NCBI RefSeq assembly: GCF_902686445.1 | Contig: NC_062229.1 | Span: forward strand, 3,815,503-3,879,502 | Direction of reading: 5' to 3' | From: Sciurus carolinensis | Taxonomy: Eukaryota; Chordata; Mammalia; Rodentia; Sciuridae | Length of the DNA: 64,000 bases | Part shown: piece after piece, positions 1-10,227 of the stretch | Layout: every line of letters begins with the position of its first letter | Numbering within the stretch: the stretch's first letter is position 1 | The notes under the pieces: generated by a model | Databases searched by the model: none | What the model was told of the DNA's origin: nothing | The model's input: only the letters and a program-made list of their open reading frames with translations | Program-made: the position numbers and the translations under genes

Positions 1-119
1 ATCAGAGGAGCCGGGAAAGACCAAGAGTGCGCGACACAGAGAAAAGGAGCGGGCAGAGCTACCAGGGAGGGAACGGGGACCCGCGGAGACACAGGGGAGG
101 GGCTGGTTAGAAACAGCGG

Positions 120-380
120 GGGACACCACGTGACACCCCACCCTTACGTGTCAATTAAGATAAAAGAAAAAAAAAAAAAAAAAAAGAGGAACCGGAGGGG
201 CAGGGCTTGGAGGGCTGCGGAGAAAGGCCAGACGCCAAGAGGAGAAAGTTCCGGGAGCGACAGGGCGGAGCGGCGCGGGCGGCGTCCCGGGATCCCCGCG
301 GGCCGGCCCCGGAAAGCTCGGCTTCCGGAACCCTATAAAGCGCGGCGCGCCCGGCGGGCGACTGTCACTTGCCGCCGGCC
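120..380 (+). promoter_or_regulatory. TNFSF9: TNFSF9 core promoter with TATA box
   Basis: A TATAAA box lies at 334-339, about 45 bases before the chosen ATG at 381, so transcription probably starts near 360-370. An ETS-type CTTCCGG sits at 322-328 just upstream. A palindromic E-box CACGTG lies at 127-132 and a related TACGTG just after it, around 146. GAAAGTTCC near 244-252 loosely resembles an NF-kappaB half. The segment 240-380 is GC- and CpG-rich, and an A-run fills roughly 162-185. Site functions are inferred from sequence match only. Confidence 0.7.
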
Positions 381-690
381 ATGAGCTCCCTCTCCGACCC
401 CGCCGCAGACCCCGAGGCCCAGTGGCCACCCCCGCCGCCCGCGCCGCCCGGGACGCCCGCGCCGCCCGCGCCGCCCGCCCGCACCTGCCTCCCGCTGCCC
501 TGGGCCCTGGTCGCCGCGCTCCTGATCCTGGCCGCCACCTGCGCCGCCTGGGTGGCCCGCACCTGGGTGATGCCGGCCGCCTGCGCCTCGTCAGGTCCCA
601 GCCTGGGGACTGCGACCAGCCGGGTACTCAATGATGAGCCGGAGCTCCGGGCCGACCCCAGGGACCCGCTGCCGCAGGTGAGACGCGAGG
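240..690. promoter_or_regulatory. CpG-rich island over the TNFSF9 promoter and exon 1
   Basis: Dense CpG dinucleotides and very high G+C run from the proximal promoter through the whole of coding exon 1 and into the first intron, then fall away. This is the usual arrangement for a CpG-island promoter, here combined with a TATA box. Confidence 0.65.
381..677 (+). other. TNFSF9: TNFSF9 coding exon 1
   Basis: Codes for residues 1-99: the proline-rich cytosolic tail, the single membrane anchor and most of the stalk. It ends in phase 0 before the donor GTGAGA at 678. Confidence 0.93.
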
Positions 691-2671
691 TGACCGGGTA
701 CCTGGAGCGCCCAGCCCGGACGCCTTCTTATCCCGCCCCTCCCAGACACCCCTGTGCACCCCAAGCCGGGCACCATCCCTCTCTAGGGGCCCCTTCTCCA
801 CCCAGCTTTGGGGGCAGGCGCCCTTTGTCATTGGCACCTCTGGGAGGCCCTCTTTCTTCGGTCTGGGGGAGGACAGCCCCCGTCCCTCTTGGATGCTTAA
901 GGGCTCCCATTTTCCCTCTAGGACTGAGGGGGCACCCCTTTCATCCTATGCCCCTGGCAAGACCCCATTTGTGTCCCGGCACTAGTGCGAAATTTTCTCC
1001 AACCTAGACCCAGAGGGACACTTTGTATTTCAGACCACAGGGGACCCCCACTTCCTTTGCTTACTCCCAGAGAATCTCCTTATTCTTGGACCCCCTCTTC
1101 CTCTCAAGACCCTCAGGGAACCTCATTCCTCTTCCAGGTCTCAGGGAATCTCCCCAGTCCCCAATCCTGCAGGGTTCTGTGCTTGCGGACACAGAGGGAC
1201 TGGTGTACCCAGGTCAAGGCCTGTTCAGGGTGTGGGGTGAGGCCAGGACCCCCAGATTCTCTGAGCTGAGGATGTCAGGGGAGCCTCCACTCACTTTTCT
1301 CTTTTCCTTTCTTCTCAGGGTCAAGGAATATTCGCCAAGCTGTTGGCCCAAAATGGTGAGTGTCACATTCCTGGTCCCCTCCTGTTGGGCTACTAAGAAG
1401 GGGCCCTCCAGGGGGACTGGGAGCCCATCATACCCTCTAACCCTGTCCCCTCTGAAAGCGGTCGCTTCAACTCTTTGAACTACAACTGTCCCCTTTACCC
1501 AGATGCTCTCTGGCCTCTCTTCTCTTCCTGGGAGAACCATTTGTGTCCACTTCCGACTCCTGCCCTCTCAGCTGGGCATCTCGTCCCCAAGGCTGAGCCT
1601 GGCTCTGGGACATCAGAACCCTCCTCCCCACCTCTCCCCTGAGAAGCCATCCACCCACTTCCCTGCTCCATTGCGGTTCCCCTCCCAGGGTCTGCGTCCA
1701 AGACCCTCCTCCCCCTTTTTGAAGCCCCTTTTCTTTCGCTCCTCCCCGACCCTTTGCTCTCTTCTGAGTCTTCTCTCTTGGCCTGAGGACACTTTCTTTT
1801 CCAACCCTTCTTCCTGAAGGTGCCCCTTCCTAACAGCCTTCTTCTCCCACCTGCCTTCCTCCTTCTCTGCCTCTCCCTTCCACCCTCACCCCTGAGCCCC
1901 CCTCATTCTCTCCCCTGCTGCCCTCACCCTCCGCCCCTCCGCCCGCATTCCCCTCTCTCCTTCGGGTTTCCTCTCGGGCTCGGCTGCTTGGAGGCTTCCA
2001 CAATCCCGCGCCTAGGCACTGCTGGGCTCTCTGCCCTCTCCTATTCCCTACCCTCTCGGCTTTCTACCTCCTTCGGATTGTCTTCCTGCTCCTAGGCGCC
2101 CCTCTCTGCGCCCCCTCCCCTCTCTCCCTCCCCCAGTCCCGCTCCCCACTTTTGCCACCCCGCCCCCTCCTCAGCGATCCCCTCCTCCTCTCCCTCCGCA
2201 GTGCTGCTGAGAAATGGGACCCTGAGCTGGCACAGCCAGCCGTGGCTGAAGGGCGTGTACCTGTCCCCGGGCCTGAGCTACGATGAGGACAAGCAGGAGC
2301 TGGTGGTGACTGAGGATGGGGTCTACTACATCTTCTTGCAACTGGAGCTGCAGCGCAAGGCCAACCTCCAGGTCCGCGGCCAGGTCTCCCTGGCGCTGCT
2401 CCTGCAGCCCTGCGGAGCTGGGGCCACCGCCCTGGCCCTGACTGTGGATCTGCCTTGCTCCTCGGAGCCCAGGGACTCGGCTGGAGGTTTCCGGGGTGAC
2501 TTGCTGCACCTGGGTGCTGGCCAGCGACTGAGTGTCCGACTGAGTGTCCACCTGCATGCGGGAGCCAATGCACACAATGCCTGGCAGCTGGCCCAAGGTG
2601 CCACAGTCTTGGGACTTTTCCGGGTGACCACGAAAGTGCCGAATGAACTCTTCCAGCCATTGGCCAAGTGA
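381..2671 (+). CDS. TNFSF9: TNFSF9 (4-1BB ligand / CD137L), three coding exons
   Basis: Type II membrane TNF-family cytokine that binds TNFRSF9 (4-1BB) to co-stimulate T cells. The join 381-677, 1319-1355, 2202-2671 gives 267 residues; the human protein is about 254. Splice sites are GT-AG: CAG|GTGAGA at 677/678, AG|GG at 1318/1319, G|GTGAGT at 1355/1356, GCAG|TG at 2201/2202. Residues 1-40 form a proline/alanine-rich cytosolic tail, 41-59 a hydrophobic signal anchor, about 60-111 a stalk, and 112-267 the TNF-homology domain, with the family strand GVYYIFLQLE and the C-terminal GATVLGLFRV typical of 4-1BBL. The ATG at 381 has G at -3; the frame opens upstream without another ATG. An NGT sequon lies at Asn116. 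No break is seen. Intron phases (0, then 1) and the tiny middle exon match the orthologue. Confidence 0.96.
1319..1355 (+). other. TNFSF9: TNFSF9 coding exon 2 (37-nt micro-exon)
   Basis: Codes GQGIFAKLLAQN plus the first base of a valine codon, equivalent to the conserved 'QGMFAQLVAQN'-type stalk motif of 4-1BBL. It is preceded by a pyrimidine tract ending TTCTCAG and followed by GTGAGT. Confidence 0.93.
2202..2671 (+). other. TNFSF9: TNFSF9 coding exon 3 (TNF-homology domain)
   Basis: Completes the split valine codon and codes for the whole receptor-binding TNF-homology domain to the TGA at 2669-2671. The acceptor CCTCCGCAG follows a long C/T-rich intron end. The open frame continues 155 further codons without interruption. 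Confidence 0.95.
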
Positions 2672-3000
2672 TGTGGGTGTGGACACTGCCCACCCGGACA
2701 GGCACATCCTGCCTTCTTCCTTTCTTGTGGCCCTTGTGCGGGGGCTGGACTGCTCTACCTCACCAGCTGGGCAGGGGTTGCCAGGTCTCCTCCAGGACTC
2801 TCCCCACCCACTCCTGCTCCAAGTTGGTATTTATTTTGAGCCTGAGCTCAGATAATATCTTTAGTATTAATTCACTATATTGCACTTATATTTATTGAAC
2901 ATCTGTTATGTACCAGACTGGTGCTGGGAAGACATAAAAAAGAGACAAAAAAATCTTTATTTATGTTAATATGGAAGAAATAAACACTACCCTGTGTGAA
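2672..3000 (+). terminator. TNFSF9: TNFSF9 3' UTR, AU-rich elements and poly(A) signal
   Basis: The canonical AATAAA is at 2979-2984, so cleavage is expected near 3000. Several ATTTA pentamers (near 2829, 2889 and 2959) lie in the last 170 bases of the UTR. Such AU-rich elements are common in cytokine mRNAs and usually shorten mRNA half-life. The instability role is inferred. Confidence 0.75.
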
Positions 3001-3080
3001 TCATGGGGTATTGTATATATTTGCTGAGTGAGCCTCATTCATTCATGCAGCTATTTGTTGAGCATTTGCTGAGAATCAGT

Positions 3081-3216
3081 CTTTTCTTCCTTCCTTCCTT
3101 CCTTCCTTCCTTCCTTCCTTCCTTCCTTCTTTCCTTCTTCATTCCTTCCTTCCTTCCTTCCTTCCCTCCCTCCCTCCCTCCCTCCCTCCCTCCCCCCTTT
3201 CTTTCTTTCTTTCTTC

Positions 3217-3273
<57 letters not shown>

Positions 3274-3289
3274 TTTCTTTCTTCTCTTG
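3081..3289. repeat. Compound pyrimidine microsatellite (CCTT)n (CCCT)n (CTTT)n
   Basis: About 200 bases of pure pyrimidine in three successive blocks: CCTT, then CCCT, then CTTT. The blocks suggest successive slippage from one seed. Open frames through it, in all directions, are artefacts of the repeat. Confidence 0.97.
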
Positions 3290-3350
3290 CAGTGCTGTGG
3301 TTGGAGCCCAGGGCCTTGCACATGCTAGGTGAGCCACCTCTCAGCCCCCA
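3290..3350 (-). repeat. ID-type SINE fragment
   Basis: Antisense ID core (GTGCTG-GGTTGGAGCCCAGGGCC-TGCTAGG-GAGCCAC) directly abuts the pyrimidine microsatellite. The microsatellite may have grown from the SINE's A-rich tail, read here as T-rich. Confidence 0.7.
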
Positions 3351-3632
3351 AGCACTGTTCGAATTGCTGGGACACAGTTGTGAGAAGGCAAGTACTACCC
3401 CACTCCAACCTTTGCAGAACTATTGATCTGTTACATTAGCGTGAAAGTCTGTGGCTTTGATATGATTGTGTATGACCCCAAGTGCACTAGGGGCTTATAA
3501 GGAGAAAGTGGATTACGGGCGGAGGTTTAGAAAGTAAAGTAGATTATAGAGCTAATCCCAGAAGAGGTGCTCATCTGCAGGCTGGAAACCCTTGGATGCA
3601 GGTAGCAGGGCTTGTGCAAGCCCAGAGGCCTC

Positions 3633-3644
3633 AGGAGAGAGAGA

Positions 3645-3682
<38 letters not shown>

Positions 3683-3685
3683 CAG
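3633..3685. repeat. (GA)n microsatellite
   Basis: A nearly pure GA dinucleotide run of about 50 bases with one GGGA interruption and one AAAGA near its end. Confidence 0.97.
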
Positions 3686-4479
3686 ACCCAAACACCTTCC
3701 CACTTCTCCAGCCACGCCTTAATCGAGTCGTGTGGACAGCTAAAATTAACCACGATGGTACTGAATGACAGACTATTTGTCAATAGTCAATACTGCTTAT
3801 CAATGGTTTATTGTGTGCCGTTAAGAGTTCCTCCGTGAGAGCATAACCGTAGCCGGGCCTTGGAGACGAATGACTTCTGTTTTCCCATTTCCTCTGTACC
3901 CACCTGAGGTTATTCACTGTATCCGTGTGGTGGAAACACCATAGAATAGCGTTTGCTGCACATCTCTTTCCAAATCTGCTTGGTGACATCACAATGGCAC
4001 TTTGAACCCCACCCTGATGTGAGTATCTGTACCACAGGAATCAGCGAATGCAGCACCTCAGGGCTAGATTTATTGTTTGTTGATTGCCCAGACTTGAGAA
4101 AGCGGTGGAGGAAATGATGGTGTTAAACACACAGATGAAACCTGGCGGCATATGTTTCCTGCAGTGGTTACATTGTAAATAGCACAGGAGATAGAGGACA
4201 CTTTCCTTTAGTCGAAAGCCCATTATCTAATTCAGGAAAGAAGTTGCTCACTTCATGATACACAAGTGAAGTGCCCACACACATCCTTATGGTGTTTTCT
4301 CATTTAACACTTTAAAACAAAGACATGTATCAACCTGCATTCACTTAGTAGTGACAACCGGAAATGGACTGGGGAGGGATACAAGAATTTGGGGAAAACA
4401 TTCTGTGAGAATCCTGCAATAGCATGGAATTGGCAATGGAGATTGTCTCCAATTGTATTATAGAGCGTCCCTGAGACGG

Positions 4480-5157
4480 TTACCTCCAAAAGAACCCATT
4501 GTACTTGGAAAATACCATAGGTCGGAGGTGCACCGAGTTCTGCTGAACTACCGGCACCTCAGTATAGTCCAGCTGCCTTGCAGGTATTTGTGACACTCTC
4601 AGGAGCCTACCGTTGGCCTGGACCTCTAACACGAAGCCCGTCTTAGAGTAAACTGCTGACTCTCTCATGGAATGCCTTGCACACTGTACTGAAAGTGAGA
4701 ACAGTTCTATGGTCTGGGAGCTGGAGAGGTGGCAAAGGGCCGCAGAGATGGACATGCCGGGCACAGGAGGGGGCAACTCTGAGTACAGGTAGGACGCAGG
4801 AGGTGGAGCAGCCCACACTTCTGACTTCTGACTTGATGGTGGAGGCGTTGGTAGATCTGGGAACCCCTTAAGACCTTGGGTCACTTTGGAGCGGGTGGGA
4901 TTTCCAGATGTCTTTGAGATACCTTGACCCAGAAGGTCAGAGACAAAAGTAGAGTCAATCTGTAGCTCTGGAAGCTCTCCAGCCAGCCAGGGCATAACTT
5001 TGAGGGTGTATTTATATACCAATGCAAGTTTGGACAAGGTGGACTTTCTGAGAAACACAGGTGAAGATGTAGAAATGAAGGGCGTGTAAGACAGAGCCTC
5101 CAGGGACTTGAGTGTTTCAGTGTGGGAGGGCAGGAAATGTCCCGAGGAGTGACCCAC
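4480..5157 (-). other. Long open frame without ATG start, function unknown
   Basis: About 225 codons remain open on the minus strand in a region I cannot assign to a repeat. The frame begins after an in-frame TAG near 5180 and its first possible initiator is GTG, not ATG; internal methionines occur later. Composition is serine/proline-rich with no domain, signal peptide or transmembrane pattern I recognise, and I see no poly(A) signal or splice sites tied to it. It could be chance, an exon of an unknown transcript, or part of an old retrocopy. I do not call it a gene. Confidence 0.2.
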
Positions 5158-5584
5158 CAGGAAAGAGAGACGAAGATTCTAAGGAATGAGTTTCAATAAG
5201 GAAGTTAGTGGTCAATGGTGTCTGCTATTGCCGAGAGTCAGTTACTATGAGAACTGAAAATGTTTGCCAGATTTTAATCACGAGAGGCACAGGTGGTTTT
5301 GCGACAGTTGGTTTGAATGGTGCGAATGGATCATGATGCAGCAGAGGCACCAAGAAAAAAAATTAGTAACAAGAGAAGAATTTGAGAGGGGGTATAGATA
5401 ACTTTGTAAGAAGGTTCCCATTTGGAAATAAATTCACATTTAAAGACAAGTTACATGAATACAGGAAAACAAAGAACATCCACACATCTTTTGCCCAGAT
5501 TCACCAAATGTTAACTTTGACTCATTTGCTTTATTGTTTGCCGCCCCCTCCCCCACCCCCATCTCCATCTCCATCTTTGCCTTA

Positions 5585-5950
5585 CTTAGTCCACTTGCTG
5601 CTGTTTCTGGTAACACAGTACCACAGGCTGGGCAAATTAGGGAAAAAAAAAAAAAAAAAAAAAAGAAACTGATTTGGTTCATAGTTCTGGAGGTGGAAAG
5701 TTGTGGCTGGCATCAGGGGATGCCTTCTGTCTGCAGGGACACCACACTGTGTGTCTGTCTGCAGTCTCTCCCTCCTCTTTTAAAGTCGCCAGGGTTCAGT
5801 CCAGCACCCTGAGGCTTTATCTAACCCTGATGGCTTCCAGAAGGCCCCGCCTCTCAACACCCGATGGGACTGGGGTTCCACCCTCCCCATGCTTCACAAT
5901 GGAGATCAAGTTCATGTGTGGGTTGCAGAGGGGACAGGCTATGTTCCAGC
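5585..5950 (-). mobile_element. MaLR-type LTR (MLT/MST-like), antisense
   Basis: The plus strand reads the antisense signature of these LTRs: 'TAACACAGTACCACAGGCTGGG', an A-rich run (5642-5664), 'GGTTCATAGTTCTGGAGG', then 'GGCCCCGCCTCTCAACACC' and 'GATCAAGTTCATGTGTGGG'. This order matches MaLR LTRs read backwards. The subfamily is not assigned. Confidence 0.6.
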
Positions 5951-6229
5951 CAGGGCGATCTCCCTCTCCCTCTGTTGTGCATATAATTTTGAAAATTTAT
6001 TTTAGGGTGAGTCAAACAGGATCAGAGGTTATTAAGAAGAAAAGCCAGAGAAAGCCAGTGTGAGCAGTCAGAGCAGTTTTAGGAAGTTCCAAATGCAGTG
6101 TGAGTGAGTGGATTCAAGAAACAGGAGGAGGTCAGGTGGTTACTTAGAAAGCAACAGGGTGTGCTCTACTTGTGTGCAGGCAGGCAATATCATTTGCCCT
6201 TAGGCTAATGTCCTATCCAGAGAGGGCAG

Positions 6230-6232
<3 letters not shown>

Positions 6233-6272
<40 letters not shown>
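6233..6272. repeat. (TG)n microsatellite
   Basis: About 20 TG units, pure, directly followed by an antisense ID fragment. Confidence 0.98.
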
Positions 6273-6273
<1 letters not shown>

Positions 6274-6335
6274 ATATACTCACTTTTGGGTGCTGGGGAT
6301 TGCACCCAGGGGTACTGCATCGCACAGCCCCTTTC
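6273..6335 (-). repeat. ID-type SINE fragment
   Basis: Reads GGTGCTGGGGATTGCACCCAGGG followed by GCACAGCCCC, the reverse of an ID 3' half and its B box. Confidence 0.75.
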
Positions 6336-6361
6336 CCCACCATTTTAATTTCTAATTTTTA

Positions 6362-7345
6362 AAAATAGTTTTATGTATTTTAATAGCAAACTTATAGGAA
6401 CAGCACAGAAGATAGACAAGATTAGGAACATGTTCTTGCACGTAGCACAACCCAGTTAGAAAAGCATAGTGAATGGATGGAATCTACTGTATGATAAAAA
6501 TACTACAAACACCATTTAGTTGCTGTTTAAAAAAAATCCAAATACTGGCACTATCCGGAAAAATTTTGCAGTTTTATTTATGATTGTTATAAAGTCGAAC
6601 TGCTGAAACTTGTTCACTGAAACATTTTGGCTTGCATTAATGCTTTACATCCCTGCATTTATATTAAAAATTCACCCACAAATGAAAATGGAAAAACGGT
6701 CAAAACCTGATTTCTGTCCCCTATTTTTCCACTTGCAATCATATACTTAGGTACGTTTTTGACCCCATGGAAAAAATATCTAACGTTCAGAACTACCAAT
6801 AACAGGAAGAAGAGAAAAAAAGTTTTTTTGAGAATGAAATGTTTCCCATCATAGCGAATGCTTAAGCACGTTCTCCACGTCCGGGCAAGCTAGTTAGATG
6901 TCTTGGCATAATTGTTACACGTTTGGCATGGATAGCACACAGACTGATGCCTCCAAAAGGCCAACCAGATAGGACTCACCTGCCTCCTGCAAAGCACCTA
7001 TAACTAAGCTCTCGAAGCGCAGATCTGTTTTGAAGTTCTGAGCATTTCTCGCACCAGACGCTGGAAGGGGAGTTTACGAATCAGAAGTTCAGTGGACCTC
7101 CGATAATGTCCAATTTCACGGAGTGCCTCAGTCCCAGCTTGTAACGATGAGATTTCTTCACCTCTTCAGTAGAGGGCGCACTCTTGCGAGCGGCTTTTGT
7201 AGCCAGTTGTTTTCCCGGGGGGTTTACAACCGGTCTGGTTTGTACAAGCCATGGTAGAAAGACCTCCTTACTTACCCCACTTTTCCTTGGGCTGGAGCTC
7301 GGGGAGCAAGAGGTGAAGCTGGTATTAGAGAGCAATGACTGCGAA
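6362..7345 (-). pseudogene. H3-3A: H3-3A (histone H3.3) processed pseudogene
   Basis: An intronless retrocopy of the H3.3A mRNA. The minus strand starts with about 90 bases of 5' UTR (GTAAGTAAGGAGGTC before ATGGCT at 7252-7250), then a decayed coding region to a TAA at 6864-6862. Recognisable H3 blocks are [33 protein letters not shown] and [13 protein letters not shown], followed by GERA-stop. The coding span is 391 bases against 411 in the gene, and the blocks fall in different frames, so indels have broken it. The full-length 3' UTR follows, including the GATGGGAAACATTTCATTCTC start, and ends just past an ATTAAA signal (plus-strand 6378-6383). Imperfect flanking repeats of about 19 bases (6342-6361 and 7346-7364) look like a target-site duplication. 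It is not functional as a histone gene. Confidence 0.95.
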
Positions 7346-7354
7346 CATCTTAAT

Positions 7355-7465
7355 TTTTAATTTTGAGACAAGGTTTTGCTAAGGGGCCCAGGCTGGCCTC
7401 CAACTTGTGATCCTCCTGCTTCTGCCTCCTGAGTAGCTGGGATGACAGATGTGGCCAACCTCCGG
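7355..7465 (-). repeat. B1-like SINE, antisense
   Basis: Reads TTTTGAGACAAGGTTTTGCTAAGG, CCCAGGCTGGCCTCCAACTTG and GAGTAGCTGGGATGACAG, a 7SL-derived monomer in reverse. It abuts the 5' end of the H3-3A retrocopy. Confidence 0.85.
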
Positions 7466-7598
7466 CACTCCTCTTTGGGTATCAGGTTATAGAAAACAGA
7501 TTGGGCAGAAGAACTCAGATTTTCAAGCATAAAGATGAACAGACATGAAAGATCACCAGGCATGTGTCCAAAACCAACACCAAGAAGGAGGTTCCCCA

Positions 7599-7730
7599 GG
7601 GCTGGGGTTGTGGCTCAGCGGTAGAGCGCTTGCCTAGCATGTGTAAGGCACTGGGTTCAATTCTCAGCACCACATATAAATAAATAAAATAAAGGTCCAT
7701 CAACAACTAAAAAAATATTTTAAAAAATAG
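7599..7730 (+). repeat. ID SINE, long-tailed form
   Basis: ID core (GGGCTGGGGTTGTGGCTCAGCGG, then GGTTCAATTCTCAGCACCAC) continues into ATAAATAAATAAAATAAAGGTCC and an A-rich end. The extra tail distinguishes this form from the short ID elements elsewhere in the window. Confidence 0.88.
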
Positions 7731-7944
7731 TGGCTTTCCAGACTCCACGAACAGAACTTAGCAGAACAAACAAAAGACTCCAGCCTGTTGTTCACTTCTC
7801 AGGGAAGATATCACTTTATTTCAGATTAAATGATACTTTAATATGTGGATTTTAAATCTATAAGGATACTCTCTCAAATTTAAGTGTAACCATTATTAAG
7901 CTTCCAGAGAGATATTAAATGTAAAGATTAGCACAACTGCTCAT

Positions 7945-8435
7945 GGAAACTACCATGAGATGTCACCTCTTGTCTGTCAGGATGGCTATGATCAAAGAGG
8001 CAAATGTGAGTGCTGGGGAGGATGTGGGGAGAGAGAGAGCCCTTGCTCTCTCCTTGGAACGTAGACCGGGACAGGCATTATGGAAAAATCAAATGGATAT
8101 TCCTAAAAAACCTGGAACTGGAACCACTGTGTCAATCTTACCTCAGGACCTACATCCAAGGGAAATGAAAGCAGGACGTGCCCCCATCATTGTGGGGGGG
8201 GCTCCCAGTGGTCAGCATAGGGAAGTGACCTCAATGTCCATCAGCAGGCTGACAGAGAGGAGAGATGTGGTATACACATGCCGTGGGATACTACTCTGCC
8301 TTGAAAAATATGGAAATTCTGTCATCTACAACAACATAGGTGGAACTGGAAGATATGCTAAATGCAATAGGGCAGGTACAAAAAAAGGAAATACTTCATA
8401 ATGTTACTTTTTTGTAAAATCTACAAATCTCATAG
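7945..8435 (+). mobile_element. Old L1 fragment, ORF2 3' end
   Basis: Decayed sequence equivalent to the last part of L1 ORF2: 'CACCTCTTGTCTGTCAGGATGGC', 'CTGGGGAGGATGTGGGGAGA', 'CCATCAGCAGGCTGACAGA' and 'GGGATACTACTCTGCCTTGAAAA'. It ends in AT-rich sequence. A 152-codon open frame at 7943-8401 is a shadow of this repeat. Confidence 0.8.
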
Positions 8436-8452
8436 AAACAAAGAGTAGAGGG

Positions 8453-8530
8453 GCTGGGGGTGTGGTTCAGGGGTAGACTTGATGCTTAGCAGCATGTGGA
8501 GGCCCTGGCTTCCATCCCCAGAACCTAAAC
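8453..8530 (+). repeat. ID SINE, diverged
   Basis: GGGGCTGGGGGTGTGGTTCAGGGGTAGA followed by GGCTTCCATCCCCAGAACC. A and B boxes are recognisable but mutated. Confidence 0.75.
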
Positions 8531-8756
8531 AACCAACCACATGCAAGAGGAGGAGTAGGAAGGTGGTTTCCTGAGGCTAGTGGGAGGAGGGTGGATGGGG
8601 ACAGGGAAGGTGCTGACCAAAGGGAACCGAGTTTCAGTCTGCCTGGGGCAGGAGGTTGGAGTGATCTGTTTACAGTACCTTGTGGCCACATGTTGTATAT
8701 TTCACAATTGCTAAACTAGCTTTCCTAGTGGTCTCACCACAGAAAATGGTAAGATG

Positions 8757-9222
8757 GTTCTATGGTTTGGATCTGAATGTCCCCTAAAGGTCACGTATGG
8801 AAGATGGGGTCCTCAGTGCACAGCATTGTTCGATGGCGGGACCTTTGGGAAGTGGCTGGATCTTGCGGGATCTAAGCTCATTAATGGATTTATTCGTAGA
8901 TGATTTAACCGCTGGATGTACTATTGGGAGGTGCTGGAAACTGTAGAAGGAGGGACCTAGGTGAAGGGAGTGTGCCGTTGGGGACTTTATTCTGTCCTTG
9001 GCCACTTCCACTTTCTGTGCTTCCCAGGTACCAAGATGCAAGCAGCTCTGCTCCAACACACTCGGCCCATCATGATGTTCTGCCTCAACACAGGCCCAAA
9101 GCAATGGAGTCTTGTGACCATGGACTAAAACATATGACACACTGAGCCAAGACAAATCACTACTCTTTTAAGTCAATGCTCTCAAGTATTTTGTTACAGT
9201 AATGAAGAGTTGACTAATACAG
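8757..9222 (+). mobile_element. MaLR-type solo LTR, sense
   Basis: Starts TCTATGGTTTGGATCTGAATG and ends TTTTGTTACAGTAATGAAGAG-TTGACTAATACA, the classic MaLR LTR ends, with the internal 'GACCTTTGGGAAGTGG' block. Confidence 0.75.
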
Positions 9223-9284
9223 TTGAGGAGGTGATGGACGCGTAGTTATCTTGATTGACTCTTTCAATATGCTGGCACATCTGA

Positions 9285-9565
9285 AATCTGCAGGGCAGGA
9301 AGGAGACCCTGGGAGGAGTTAATGCCACAACTTGAATGTGAAGGTCACCTGGAGGCAGACTTCCTTCTTCCTCTGGGAATTACGGCATCAAATGATTGGA
9401 GCAGGCTTGCTCATATCATGGTGGATCTCTTAGAGTTTTTACTGAGTAGGTTGGATCAAGGGTGACCAACACCTAGACTGGTGCTTGACAACCCCAGGGC
9501 ACCATGTCCAAGTAAAATGGACACACAAAAGTGGCATCACATATCCACTCCTTGCCAACTCCCCA
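9285..9565 (-). mobile_element. Old LTR-like repeat, antisense (same family as 12143 and 30020)
   Basis: Contains 'CTTCCTTCTTCCTCTGGGAA', 'AAATGATTGGAGCAGGC', 'AACACCTAGACTGGTGCTTGAC' and 'GGCACCATGTCCAAGTAAAATGGACACA', the reverse of an element that begins 'GGTTAATTTT-GTCAA'. Family name not assigned. Confidence 0.55.
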
Positions 9566-10215
9566 TCCGTACACATTTCTTTGTGCTCAGTCTCCAAGGG
9601 AAGACAATATAGATCACATTTCTACCTGGTGAGACACAGTGTCCTGAGCAAACCAGAAACTCACTAACCTGGTCCCTGAAGAGGATGGCATGTCTCTGGT
9701 CAGCGTTCACTGCCCTCTTCCCTATCTTAAAGGGTCGTGCATCACTTAACACTCTGAGAGGTCATTACTAGGGATCCTGCCTGGTGCACACACCTAGGGT
9801 GGGCTTCAGCTACAGTGGTGATGGGAGTAGGACCCAGACTCTTCTTTGCCTGCCTCGTCCAATGGGTAACTAAAGACAGGATTAAAGAACTTCGCACCTC
9901 TGCCTCCTTGGCATCTGTCTTCTTTGCTCTGATTCACCTTGGGTTGCAGGAACAAGGAGCCATGATCCACACTCTTCCCAGGCTCCGGCAGGTTTCTGTC
10001 CACCAAGAAGGTGACGGCTGATCCTGAGATGACTCTCCCAACATTGCCAGATCAGGAGCACCACTTCACCAAAACCTGCCACGGAGCAAACCCCAGTCCT
10101 GTCCTCTTTCTCCCTTCTAAAACCGCAAAGAGAGGGCTGAGAGCTGGTCCCCTTGTCCTCCTGGTGCAGTTGTGCTGACTGAGAGCTGATCCTGCTTTTT
10201 ACCCTGACTTTTCCA
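9566..10215. other. Intergenic, nothing assigned
   Basis: No convincing gene, exon or nameable repeat. Open frames here on both strands overlap one another and have no family resemblance. Confidence 0.5.
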
Positions 10216-10227
10216 TCAGGATTTTTA

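Larger units (their letters stand above)
3351..5584. other. Intergenic, mostly without recognised repeats
   Basis: Contains a (GA)n tract at 3633-3685 and one unexplained long minus-strand open frame at 4480-5157 (listed separately). I see no splice-consistent coding exon and no repeat family I can name in the rest. Confidence 0.5.

Noticed and set aside
369..1007. 212-codon frame starting upstream of the TNFSF9 ATG and reading through intron 1
   Set aside because: First codon is TTG, and a strong donor at 678 plus orthologue exon structure end the coding part at 677.
3003..3337. Long open frames of Phe/Ser/Leu or Lys/Glu/Arg repeats
   Set aside because: Pure translation of the CCTT/CTTT microsatellite; no codon bias or start context.
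7081..7335. 84-codon frame with histone H3 similarity as a possible functional gene
   Set aside because: Only one H3 block is in frame; the rest is in other frames, and the structure is that of a processed pseudogene.
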